Assembly (NCBI RefSeq): GCF_000282615.1
Contig: NZ_AKIY01000200.1
Location: 1 to 54,559 of the forward strand
Length of the DNA: 54,559 nt
Direction: 5' to 3'
Source of the DNA: Bradyrhizobium sp. YR681
GTDB taxonomy: Bacteria > Pseudomonadota > Alphaproteobacteria > Rhizobiales > Xanthobacteraceae
Position 1 is the first letter of the stretch, and each line of letters starts with the position of its first letter. This document shows positions 45,298-52,996 of the stretch, one piece after another. Made by a program: the position numbers and the translations under genes. The notes beneath the pieces are model-generated. The model saw only the letters and a program-made list of their open reading frames with translations. It ran no database searches and was not told where the DNA came from.

Positions 45298-46086
45298 ATG
45301 ACCTCCTCCCCCGCCAAAGTCGCCCTGGTCACCGGAGCCGCGCGCGGCATCGGGCTTGCGACCGCGAAGAAATTCCTCGGTGAAGGCTGGCGCGTGGCAC
45401 TGCTCGACATCGAGGGCGAGTTGCTCGGCCGGGCGGTCGCCGAGATCGGCCAAAGCGAGGCGACGCTGGCGCTCACCTGCGATGTCTCGGACGCGACCGC
45501 GGTCGGCGACGCGATGACGGCGGTCGCGCGGCGGTTCGGCCGGCTGGATGCGCTCGTCAACAATGCCGGCATCGCCGTGTTCGCGCCGCTGATGGAGACG
45601 TCGGATGCCGACTGGCGCCGCGTGCTCGAGGTCAACCTCACCGGCCCGTTCCTCTGCACCAGGGCGGCGGTGCCCTTGATGCGCGACAGCGATGGCGGCG
45701 CCATCGTCAACATCACCTCGATCTCGGCGGTGCGCGCCTCGACGCTGCGCTCGGCCTACGGCACCAGCAAAGCGGGCCTTGCGCATCTGACCAAGCAGCT
45801 CGCGGTCGAGCTCGCCTCGCTCAACATCCGCGTCAATGCGGTCGCGCCGGGGCCGGTCGACACCGCGATGGCCAAGCAGGTCCACACCAGGGAAATCCGC
45901 GCCGACTATCACGACGCCATTCCGCTCAACCGTTACGGCCTGGAAGAGGAACTTGCGGAGGCGATCTATTTCCTGTGCTCAGGCAATGCGAGCTACATCA
46001 CCGGCCAAATTTTGGCCGTCGATGGCGGCTTCGATGCGGCAGGCATCGGTTTGCCGACGCTGCGCGGGCAAAGGCGGAACGGGTAG
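45298..46086 (+). CDS. Short-chain dehydrogenase/reductase
   Basis: The 262-aa protein has TGAARGIG, NNAG, the active-site Ser in NITSISAVR and YGTSK, then PGPVDT. All classical SDR residues are present, so it should use NAD(P)(H). The substrate is not evident from the sequence or from its neighbours. AAGGA lies eight bases before the chosen start at 45298. Confidence 0.92.
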   Translation: MTSSPAKVALVTGAARGIGLATAKKFLGEGWRVALLDIEGELLGRAVAEIGQSEATLALTCDVSDATAVGDAMTAVARRFGRLDALVNNAGIAVFAPLMETSDADWRRVLEVNLTGPFLCTRAAVPLMRDSDGGAIVNITSISAVRASTLRSAYGTSKAGLAHLTKQLAVELASLNIRVNAVAPGPVDTAMAKQVHTREIRADYHDAIPLNRYGLEEELAEAIYFLCSGNASYITGQILAVDGGFDAAGIGLPTLRGQRRNG

Positions 46087-46122
46087 GCACAGTCGCAGGG
46101 GGGGCGAAGGCGCTCTTGCGCC

Positions 46123-46166
46123 GTGCCCACCATCCTCTCCGGATTTGCGGTGCCAAGGGTGGGCAC
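46123..46166. repeat. Palindromic repeat (GTGCCCAC family)
   Basis: GTGCCCAC and GTGGGCAC form arms 28 bases apart, with flanking CGCTACGCTTTGCCC. The same type occurs near 17855-17910 and about 23250-23330. It lies in the 124-bp gap before the small secreted gene. Confidence 0.6.
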
Positions 46167-46210
46167 GCTACGCTTTGCCCAGCCGACGACGTCGAATGTG
46201 CGGAGAGTTC

Positions 46211-46645
46211 ATGCAAAGCGTTGCCCTCAAAGCCCTGATGCTTGCATCCGCCCTGCTCGCCTCCGCACCGGCACGAGCCGAGATCCGCATCATCCAGTCG
46301 CCGGGCGGACAGGTCGGCCCGTTTCTCGAGCTATTCGAGAAGGTGCGCGAGAGCGGCGAGCGCGTGGTGATCGACGGTCCCTGCCTGTCCGCCTGCACGC
46401 TGGTGCTGAGCATCGTGCCGGGCGAGCGCATTTGCGTGACGAAACGCGCCGTGCTCGGCTTCCATGCGGCGCGTTCGGTCGACCGGCGCGGGCGCTTCTA
46501 TGCCGAGCCGGAAGCCTCCGAAGCGGTGCTTGCCGCCTATCCCGGTCCGGTGCGCGACTGGATCAGCCGCCGCGGCGGCCTCACCTCGAGGTTGCTGCTG
46601 TTGAAGGGGCGCGACCTCGCCGCGATCTATCCGCGCTGCCGGTGA
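46211..46645 (+). CDS. Small secreted ClpP/crotonase-fold-like protein (144 aa)
   Basis: GGAG lies five bases before the ATG. A signal peptide (ends near PARAE) precedes a 120-residue domain with SPGGQVGPFLELFEKV, GPCLSACTLVLS and VLGFHAAR. The order SPGG, then a Ser within CxSAC, then a His resembles the oxyanion loop, nucleophile and His of ClpP-like serine proteases in reduced form. I infer a minimal periplasmic hydrolase-like protein; activity is unproven. Confidence 0.65.
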   Translation: MQSVALKALMLASALLASAPARAEIRIIQSPGGQVGPFLELFEKVRESGERVVIDGPCLSACTLVLSIVPGERICVTKRAVLGFHAARSVDRRGRFYAEPEASEAVLAAYPGPVRDWISRRGGLTSRLLLLKGRDLAAIYPRCR

Positions 46646-46802
46646 GGACAAGGCGGCCGCCAGCGTGTGAGCGGATTGAATCCGCCGCTGTCCGACGATT
46701 AGGCAATTTGGTGGAATTCCGCCTTTGCGGCTGCTGAATCCGCTCAACCGCTTCGCAATGGCTGCACAATTTACGCGGTTTTCCAGCTTTTCCCGGAGGT
46801 CT

Positions 46803-46871
46803 ATGATGGTGCTGGCCAGACTGAGGCCGCGGCGGCGTCATAATCTCAGCAGTGGTCACAGACTAGGATGA
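46803..46871 (+). CDS. Upstream ORF (22 aa) coupled to the next gene
   Basis: GGAGG at 46795-46799 precedes ATGATG, giving MMVLARLRPRRRHNLSSG and so on, an arginine-rich 21-22 aa peptide. Its TGA overlaps the ATG of the following 129-aa gene (ATGA). That gene has no ribosome site of its own, so coupling is likely. The peptide may matter only as a leader. Confidence 0.5.
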   Translation: MMVLARLRPRRRHNLSSGHRLG

Positions 46872-47257
46872 TTGCACTTTTTCAAGATGACTCATTTTTA
46901 AACGGCTCGCATCCCATGCAGCCCATGGATTTTCGCTACCGCCTGTCGGACCAGGGACGGATCGTTCTTGGCCGACTGAGTTCCGAAGAAACCGTCGAGT
47001 TCGAATTGCTGTCGCGGCGCGACCGCGAGGGCCTGATGGACCTGTCGTCCGAGCTGCGGCTGCTCGAGCTCTATGTGAAATATGCCGGCCTGGGCGTAGA
47101 GGCTCCGCTCGCGCCGTCCGGGTCGGCCCACGACATCGACCCGCCGTGGCGGCACCGACCGCCGCACGCGCGGACATCGCGGCCGCGCAACTACATCCTT
47201 TCGATGATCGTGATCGCAAGCGTCAGCTTCACGCTCATCGCATTGCTCGTGAGCTAG
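46868..47257 (+). CDS. Small membrane protein (129 aa) of unknown function
   Basis: The product has a soluble N-terminal half (about 20-75, RIVLGRLSSEETVEFELLSR) and a C-terminal helix (NYILSMIVIASVSFTLIALL), so it should be tail-anchored. The start at 46868 is supported by overlap with the upstream ORF; other in-frame ATGs at 46916 and 46925 also lack a clear ribosome site. No family is recognised. Confidence 0.55.
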   Translation: MIALFQDDSFLNGSHPMQPMDFRYRLSDQGRIVLGRLSSEETVEFELLSRRDREGLMDLSSELRLLELYVKYAGLGVEAPLAPSGSAHDIDPPWRHRPPHARTSRPRNYILSMIVIASVSFTLIALLVS

Positions 47258-47303
47258 CGGGCCGGCACGCTGCAAAATTCGCCGGTCGCGCGCGTCGTCG
47301 GTT

Positions 47304-47396
47304 CTAGAAGAACCGCTGGATCATCTGCGTCAATTCCATGCTCGCGCAGATGAGCATACCCCAAAGTGCAAAGTTGATCTGTAGCGCCGCTGCCAT
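47304..47396 (-). CDS. Candidate 30-aa membrane peptide gene
   Basis: The peptide begins MAAALQINFALWGMLICASM and ends QRFF, a single hydrophobic helix. GGGAG lies five bases before the ATG. A 7-bp hairpin (CGGTTCT/AGAACCG, 47299-47315) overlaps its end. The remaining part of the 426-bp stretch 47258-47683 holds only a CtrA-type box. Real expression is uncertain. Confidence 0.45.
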   Translation of the reverse strand: MAAALQINFALWGMLICASMELTQMIQRFF

Positions 47397-47605
47397 CGGT
47401 CGCTCCCCTTCCAAGTCACGCCCATCCCAGTTTGTAGAATTTATGAACGAATGATTAGCGATTCTGACCCGCCGTTCACAGCCTAATATTGCGCCAGTTG
47501 TTGTGCGATGCGGTCCTCGTCATTTCACGAAGCGGCCCCACTGCGCGCGCAATGTAACGCGAGAGTGCGTTTCCATATTCGGCCATGCCGGCCACGTCGT
47601 TTCCC

Positions 47606-47620
47606 TTAAGTTCCATTTAA
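47606..47620. promoter_or_regulatory. CtrA-type box TTAA-N7-TTAA
   Basis: TTAAGTTCCATTTAA followed by CC is an exact match, 63 bp before the ATG of the short lipoprotein gene. It is the third such box in this window at this distance. Confidence 0.58.
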
Positions 47621-47683
47621 CCGGCGCGATGCAAGGCTTCCCACGCGGAGTTTGCGTGTTGCGTACCGCACCAAGGGTTCGGC

Positions 47684-48034
47684 ATGATGCGACACGGCTT
47701 CGTCTTGCTCACTTTTTGCGCAGCACTCATGGGATGCGCGGCTGCACCGGCGCAGGAGCGTCGTCCAATCGCATGGGACGGCCTTGGCCAGAATCCGAAC
47801 CGGCCTGTTGTCACAAAGCGGCGTGTGACGAATCCCGCCCCCGGGCAAACCGATCCCAACCAGGAACGGGAAAGAGTGCTCGGCACCCTGCGCCCCTACT
47901 CCGATGCGTGGTGGGCGGTCCATGACGAGATCGAGGCGGAGAATGACAGGCAGCTCGGCACGAAGCTCGTGATCTGCCCGCGTTGCGTCCAACCGTCCCC
48001 GCCCGGCGAGGACGTCACCGGATCGATCCGGTGA
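47684..48034 (+). CDS. Short lipoprotein (116 aa)
   Basis: A signal with lipobox ALMGC (about Cys18) is followed by a 98-residue polar domain with WDGLGQNPNRPVV and DAWWAVHDEIEAENDRQL, and a CPRC pair near the end. I know no function for this protein. It is preceded by a CtrA-type box, and a 20-bp perfect palindrome (48015-48034) covers its last codons. Confidence 0.7.
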   Translation: MMRHGFVLLTFCAALMGCAAAPAQERRPIAWDGLGQNPNRPVVTKRRVTNPAPGQTDPNQERERVLGTLRPYSDAWWAVHDEIEAENDRQLGTKLVICPRCVQPSPPGEDVTGSIR

Positions 48035-48124
48035 AAGAGTCTCGGGACATAACAGTCCCCGGCACGTCCCTCTCCCGCGGCCATTGAGAGAGAGGCGCCG
48101 CGTGGCGTCAGGCCATCGCCCCCG

Positions 48125-48544
48125 TCACATTCCCTCCGCCGGGCAGTTCACCATCCAGGGAATGCCGAACCTGTCGACGCACATGCCGAAGCCCTTGGCC
48201 CAAAAGGTCTTGCTGAAGGGCATGGTGACCGCGCCACCATCGGCGAGCGCGTTGAACTTTCGCTCGCCCTCGGCGGGGTCCGCGACTGTGAGCGAAATCG
48301 AGAAGCCCTGCGGCTTGTTGAAGTGCTCCGGCGGCACGTCGGAGGCCATCAGCACGCTGCCGCCGGGCAGCGACATCCGCGCATGCATGATCGTCTTCTC
48401 GCGGCCGGACGGGCCGGGGGGCATGTCCGATGGTGGCGCGTCGGAGACGCGCATCAGGGCGTCGATCCTGCCGCCGAGAACCTCGGCGTAATAGTTGAAC
48501 GCCGCTTCGCAGGTGTCCTGATAGAACAGATAGGGATTGAGCAT
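48125..48544 (-). CDS. VOC-family (PhnB/glyoxalase-like) protein
   Basis: The 139-aa protein starts MLNPYLFYQDTCEAAFNYYAEVLGG and contains MSLPGGSVLMASD and WAKGFGMCVDRFGIPWMVN, the layout of PhnB-like VOC proteins. Such proteins have a metal-binding beta-alpha fold; no reaction is known for this one. GGAG lies before the start. It ends the ECF operon after SRPBCC. Confidence 0.88.
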   Translation of the reverse strand: MLNPYLFYQDTCEAAFNYYAEVLGGRIDALMRVSDAPPSDMPPGPSGREKTIMHARMSLPGGSVLMASDVPPEHFNKPQGFSISLTVADPAEGERKFNALADGGAVTMPFSKTFWAKGFGMCVDRFGIPWMVNCPAEGM

Positions 48545-48595
48545 CGTTTCTCTCCTTTTGCTTTGCGTGGGACGCTGTCCGGATCGCGCGGCCTG

Positions 48596-49132
48596 TTACT
48601 TCTCGGTGAGCTTCTTCAGGCTGGCGAGGCCGGCCTCGAAGTCCTTGCCGATCATGCTGTCCATGTTGATGAAGACCTGCATCAACTTGGACATGAAGGG
48701 GGCCGGACCATACATCGCCCATGTGACCAGCGTGGCATCGCCTTGCGGCACAAAGCTGAACTCGGCGGTGTTGTGGCCTTCGAAAGGACGCTCGAAATCG
48801 AGCTTGATGCGCAGCTTCGACGGCGAATTCGCCTCGAGAATCTCCATGTGGCCGGCGCCGACATTGTTGTTGCCATCCCAGGCATAGGTCGCGCCCTTGC
48901 CTGACGCGGTTCCACCGAAGCTGCGCTTCATGGCGGGGTCGCGGTTCTCGTAGGGCGACCACGTCGTCCAGAGATGAAAATCGGCGACCAGCGGATAGAT
49001 CGCTCCGGCCGGCGCCTTCAGCGCGAGCGAGCGTTCGACGCGGAACGTGTCGGGCTTGGTCAGGGCAAAGACGAGGACGCCCGCAAGTCCGATCGCGAGC
49101 ACAGTGGCGATGATGGCAACGGCTTTCAGCAT
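48596..49132 (-). CDS. SRPBCC-family protein with N-terminal helix
   Basis: The 178-aa protein has an N-terminal hydrophobic helix (5-27) and a START-like SRPBCC (polyketide cyclase/AHSA1-like) domain with VADFHLWTTWSPYENRDPAMKRSF and YAWDGNNNVGAGHMEI. It probably binds a hydrophobic ligand at the membrane. It lies between the ECF sigma gene (91 bp) and the VOC gene (51 bp). Confidence 0.85.
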   Translation of the reverse strand: MLKAVAIIATVLAIGLAGVLVFALTKPDTFRVERSLALKAPAGAIYPLVADFHLWTTWSPYENRDPAMKRSFGGTASGKGATYAWDGNNNVGAGHMEILEANSPSKLRIKLDFERPFEGHNTAEFSFVPQGDATLVTWAMYGPAPFMSKLMQVFINMDSMIGKDFEAGLASLKKLTEK

Positions 49133-49223
49133 GAATGGCTCCCTGGATACGGGCTAAGGACGAAGGGGCGTAGCCAGGGCCGACATGGCGCGACGAATTT
49201 TTCCGTCGTGGAAACCGTCCGCC

Positions 49224-50525
49224 CTACTTCGCCTTCGCGCCCTGCCTGGCGCCGCCATTGGTCCCCTTCGGCTGGCTGTCCCGGATCAGCCGATCCAGAT
49301 GCATGCGGATGTGCGCGGCTTCGGCCGAGGTGTTGGCGAGCGCGATGGCGCGGTCGAAGGCGGTGCGGGCTTCGTCGTTGCGGCCGAGCTGCATCAGGAA
49401 GGCGCCGCGCACGCCGTAGAAATGGAAGTAGTTGGCGAGCTTCGGTGCCAGCGGCTCGATCAGGTCGAGCGCGGCCTGCGGCCCGCGGACCTTGGAGACC
49501 GCGACAGCGCGGTTGAGCGTCACCACCGGCGAGGGCTGCATCAGTTCGAGCGCGCCGTAGAGCAGATCGATCTGGGTCCAGTCGGTCTCCTCGGGCGTCG
49601 ACGCGCGCGCATGCAGCGCGGCGATCGCGGCCTGGATCTGGTAGGGACCACTGCGGCGGTGGCGCATCGCCTTGTCGATCAGGGCCAGGCCTTCCGCGAT
49701 CATGGTGCCGTTCCACAGCGTGCGGTCCTGGTCGTCCAGCAGGATCAGCGAGCCGTCCGCGGCGAAGCGCGCGGCGCTGCGGGCATGTTGCAACAGGATC
49801 AGCGCCGTAAGGCCCATGATCTCCGGCTCGCTCTGGAACAGCCGCAGCAGCAACCGCGCCAGCCGGATCGCCTCCTCACAGAGCGGCTTGCGAAGCTCGG
49901 CGGTGTCGCCGCTCGCCGAATAGCCCTCGTTGAAGATCAGGTAGATCATCGCCGCGACGCCGGCGAGCCGCTCGGAGCGCTCGATCGCGCCGGGCGTCTC
50001 GAACGGCGTCCCGGCCTCCGCGACCTTCGCCTTGGCGCGGGTGATGCGCTGCTCCATCGCGGCGTCCGAGACCAGGAAAGCGCGCGCGATCTGCTTCACG
50101 GTCAAGCCGGAGACGATGCGCAACGCCAGCGCGATCTGCTGCGTCGCAGGCAGTTGCGGATGGCAGCAGATGAACATCAGCCGCAGGATGTCGTCGCGAT
50201 AATGCGAGCCGTCGAGCCGCTCGGCGAGCGCGCCTTCGGCATCGTCGAGATCGGAGATCGCCTGGTCGTCCTCCGGCAGCGGCGCCTGCTTGCGGGCGCG
50301 GCGCACCTCGTCGATCGCGACGTTGCGGCCGACCATGATCAGCCAGGCCGCAGGATCGCGCGGCGGGCCGTTCTGCGGCCAGGTCTTGAGCGCGCGCAGG
50401 CAGGCGTTCTGAAACGCCTCCTCGGCGGTATCGAGATCGCGGAAATAGCGCAGCAGCGCGCCCACCGCCTGGGGTCGCGCCGAGGTCAGCGCGGTCTCGA
50501 TCCAGGCGGTATCGGCTTCGCTCAC
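49224..50525 (-). CDS. ECF42-type RNA polymerase sigma factor with TPR-like extension
   Basis: The start is a GTG at 50523-50525, one base after the YCII stop, with GGAGGA six bases upstream. The 433-aa protein has sigma-2 (about 10-80, DTAEEAFQNACLRALKTW), sigma-4 (about 108-165, LTVKQIARAFLVSDAAMEQRI) and a long helical C-terminal extension with TPR-like repeats. This is the ECF42 group, which lacks a classical anti-sigma factor and is controlled through its extension and a nearby DGPF protein. Its target promoters are not known. Confidence 0.92.
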   Translation of the reverse strand: MSEADTAWIETALTSARPQAVGALLRYFRDLDTAEEAFQNACLRALKTWPQNGPPRDPAAWLIMVGRNVAIDEVRRARKQAPLPEDDQAISDLDDAEGALAERLDGSHYRDDILRLMFICCHPQLPATQQIALALRIVSGLTVKQIARAFLVSDAAMEQRITRAKAKVAEAGTPFETPGAIERSERLAGVAAMIYLIFNEGYSASGDTAELRKPLCEEAIRLARLLLRLFQSEPEIMGLTALILLQHARSAARFAADGSLILLDDQDRTLWNGTMIAEGLALIDKAMRHRRSGPYQIQAAIAALHARASTPEETDWTQIDLLYGALELMQPSPVVTLNRAVAVSKVRGPQAALDLIEPLAPKLANYFHFYGVRGAFLMQLGRNDEARTAFDRAIALANTSAEAAHIRMHLDRLIRDSQPKGTNGGARQGAKAK

Positions 50526-50526
50526 G

Positions 50527-50889
50527 TCAGATTCCTCCGGGCCTGAACACGCCGACAGGGCGCACCTCGTAGGCGCCGCCGGGATTGGCCGCACCGAGGT
50601 CGCGCGCGACGTCGAGCGCTTCGTCGAGGTTCTTGCAATCCACGATATAGAAGCCGAGCAGCTGCTCCTTGGTCTCCGCATAGGGACCGTCGAGCACCAG
50701 CGGCGGGTCCTCCTTGCGCAACGTCGCCGCCGCGGTGGTCGGCAGCAGCCGCGCCACGGGACCGAGCCGGCCCTGGCTCGCGAGCTTCTCCTGCACCACG
50801 GCGAGCTTCTTCATCACAGCTTCGTCCTGGTCCTTGCTCCAGGAGCCGACGAAGTCCTCGTCATGATAGCAAAGGATCGCATAAAGCAT
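50527..50889 (-). CDS. YCII/DGPF protein of the ECF42 operon (120 aa)
   Basis: The 120-aa protein MLYAILCYHDEDF has LVLDGPYAETKEQLLGFYIV, a DGPF-type motif, and ends in a Pro/Gly-rich tail (RPVGVFRPGGI). It heads the operon and is translationally coupled to the sigma gene through the TGACGTG junction. Two further YCII genes occur at 41.7-42.5 kb. The family is thought to take part in ECF41/42 signalling, but how is unclear. Confidence 0.9.
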   Translation of the reverse strand: MLYAILCYHDEDFVGSWSKDQDEAVMKKLAVVQEKLASQGRLGPVARLLPTTAAATLRKEDPPLVLDGPYAETKEQLLGFYIVDCKNLDEALDVARDLGAANPGGAYEVRPVGVFRPGGI

Positions 50890-51033
50890 GGGCAGTACCT
50901 TCCCTGACCTCTTGTTTTGAAGACGATCCAATATGCCCGGTCCCGACAGGGCTGCGGAAAGAATTTGCAAGAAAAATCCGGCAGATCGTGCCAAGGAGGG
51001 CCCTCAAAAGCGGAACCCGACGAGGCACTTCGA

Positions 51034-51999
51034 ATGACCAAAGGTACACTGGCCGTCCTGATCAACAGCACCCAGCAGAACTGGCTGCCGGAGCGCTGGA
51101 AGGCCCGGTTCGAGTCGGTCTGCGGAGGCCGCCGCGTGGTGCTGCTGCCCAACTCCGGGCTCGATCCGGCCGAGGTGCACTATGCCGCGGTGTGGAAGCC
51201 GGTGCCGGGCGATCTCGGCGCCTTCCCCAATCTGCGCGCCATCTTCAATCTCGGCGCGGGCGTCGATGCCCTGATGGCGGACAAGAGCCTGCCCGACGTG
51301 CCGCTGGTCCGCGTCGCCGTGCCCGACCTCACCAACCGCATGACCGAATATGTCGTTCTGCACGTGCTGATGCACCACCGCCAGGAGCTGTATCTGCGTG
51401 ACTCGCAGCGCGTGAAGCGCTGGGAGCCGAAATATCAATGGCCGGCGAGCGCCGTCACCGTCGGCGTCATGGGTCTCGGCACGCTCGGTGCTGATGCGGC
51501 CGACGTGCTGCGCCGGCTCAGCTTCCGAGTCACCGGCTGGAGCCGCAGCCCGCGCACGATCGAGGGCGTCGAATGCTTCCACGGCACCGCCGGAATGGAC
51601 GCGTTCCTGCGCACGACCGACATCCTCGTCAGCCTGTTGCCGCTGACGCCCGATACTCACGGCATCCTCAACCGCGACGTCTTCACGAAGCTCAACCGCA
51701 AGGGGCCGTTCGGCGCGCCCGTGTTGATCAATGCCGGCCGCGGCGGCTTGCAGAACGAAGCCGATATCCTCGCCTGCCTCGACGACGGCACACTGGGCGC
51801 CGCCTCGCTCGACGTGTTCGTGCAGGAGCCGCAGCCGAAGGACAGCCGGTTCTGGACCCACCCCAAGGTGCTGCTGACCCCGCACAACGCCGCCGACACC
51901 GACGCGGACGCGATCTCGGCCTATGTCGCCGAGCAGATCGCAAAGTTCGAGGCGGGCGGCGCACTGGAGAACGTGGTGGACCGGGTGCGGGGCTATTAG
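51034..51999 (+). CDS. Glyoxylate/hydroxypyruvate reductase A (GhrA-like)
   Basis: The 321-aa D-2-hydroxyacid dehydrogenase has the nucleotide-binding GVMGLGTLGADA, catalytic Arg in INAGRGG, Glu in FVQEPQP and His in LLTPHNAA. It probably reduces glyoxylate or hydroxypyruvate with NADPH. It is divergent from the ECF operon and convergent with the LysR gene. The start at 51034 has GAGG nine bases upstream. Confidence 0.92.
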   Translation: MTKGTLAVLINSTQQNWLPERWKARFESVCGGRRVVLLPNSGLDPAEVHYAAVWKPVPGDLGAFPNLRAIFNLGAGVDALMADKSLPDVPLVRVAVPDLTNRMTEYVVLHVLMHHRQELYLRDSQRVKRWEPKYQWPASAVTVGVMGLGTLGADAADVLRRLSFRVTGWSRSPRTIEGVECFHGTAGMDAFLRTTDILVSLLPLTPDTHGILNRDVFTKLNRKGPFGAPVLINAGRGGLQNEADILACLDDGTLGAASLDVFVQEPQPKDSRFWTHPKVLLTPHNAADTDADAISAYVAEQIAKFEAGGALENVVDRVRGY

Positions 52000-52027
52000 C
52001 CAGCCCGTCCGAAGGATGCGATCCGGC

Positions 52028-52888
52028 CTAGATGGTCGGACGCATCGGACCTTGCGCAAGCGCCAGAAGCGCCGCGGCGAGCGCGACCGCGGCCTTGTCG
52101 GGCCGCGCCTTCTCGTAGATCGCGAATTCGAGGTCCGGAAGCGGCGGCAGTCCTTCGACGGCGCCGAGAACACGCAAGCCCGACGTGATCGCGCTCAGGG
52201 GAAGCGGCGTGATGGCAAGGCCCGCGACGGCGGCCGCGCGCACGCCGGTCAGGCTCGGGCTGGTATAGACGATCTCCCAGGCGAGCTCGCTGTCGCGCAG
52301 CGCCGACAGCGCCGCATCGCGCGAGACCGAGCGCTCGCGATACAGCGCCAATGGCAGGGACACGCCCGGCACGAGGTCGAACGTTTCGGCCGCGGCCCAG
52401 ACCAGCGGCTCGCGCCACACCAGCCGCCCCTTCGACGTTCCGAGCGGACGCTTGGCGAAGACCAGATCGAGGCGTCCCGCACCGAGCTGCTCGATCAGCT
52501 CCGCGCTGACGCCGATCTGCACCTCGAGCTTGACGCGCGGATGGAGCGCGGCAAAGCGACCGAGCGCGGGCGGCAGCGAGCCGCCGGCCACTTCCTCGAC
52601 GACGCCGAGACGAACCGTTCCGGACAGGCGCGGCGCGCTCAGTCGTTCGCGCGCGGCCTCTTCGAGCTGAAGCAGACGGCGGGCGTCGCCGAGCAGCATC
52701 TCTCCTTCGTCCGTCAGTGCGACACTTCGCGTCGTGCGCCGGAACAGCGGCCGTCGCGTCTCCGCCTCCAGCCGCTTGATCTGCTGGCTGATCGTGGACT
52801 GGGTCAGGTTGAGCCGCTCGGCCGCGCGGTGGAAGCCGCCATAGTCCGCCACCGCGACGAAGGCCCGCAACAGTTCGAAGTCGAGCAC
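52028..52888 (-). CDS. LysR-family regulator, probably of malonate genes
   Basis: The 286-aa protein has an N-terminal winged helix-turn-helix (LLRAFVAVADYGGFHRAAERLNLTQSTISQQIKRLEAE) and a LysR effector domain. The start is a GTG at 52886-52888. It is divergent from mdcA across a 108-bp AT-rich gap with symmetric sites, the usual arrangement for an MdcR-type activator. That role is inferred from context. Confidence 0.9.
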   Translation of the reverse strand: MLDFELLRAFVAVADYGGFHRAAERLNLTQSTISQQIKRLEAETRRPLFRRTTRSVALTDEGEMLLGDARRLLQLEEAARERLSAPRLSGTVRLGVVEEVAGGSLPPALGRFAALHPRVKLEVQIGVSAELIEQLGAGRLDLVFAKRPLGTSKGRLVWREPLVWAAAETFDLVPGVSLPLALYRERSVSRDAALSALRDSELAWEIVYTSPSLTGVRAAAVAGLAITPLPLSAITSGLRVLGAVEGLPPLPDLEFAIYEKARPDKAAVALAAALLALAQGPMRPTI

Positions 52889-52900
52889 GGCATTGATCCG

Positions 52901-52948
52901 ATTGTATGATCAATGATATTATACAATATCGTTTCTATAATCAATGAT
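52901..52948. promoter_or_regulatory. Candidate LysR binding region for mdcA
   Basis: ATTGTAT (52901-52907) and ATACAAT (52921-52927) are inverted 13 bases apart, and ATCAATGAT occurs twice (52909-52917 and 52940-52948) 31 bp apart, about three helical turns. Symmetric and repeated sites in an AT-rich divergent gap suit a LysR-type regulator. Confidence 0.5.
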
Positions 52949-52996
52949 GGCACCCTACGTTCGCTCCAGCCCAACAGCAAGCGAACGAGGTTCATC

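Noticed and set aside
48015..48034. 20-bp perfect palindrome over the end of the short lipoprotein gene as an attachment site
   Set aside because: No integrase, repeat partner or composition change nearby; codons there are normal.
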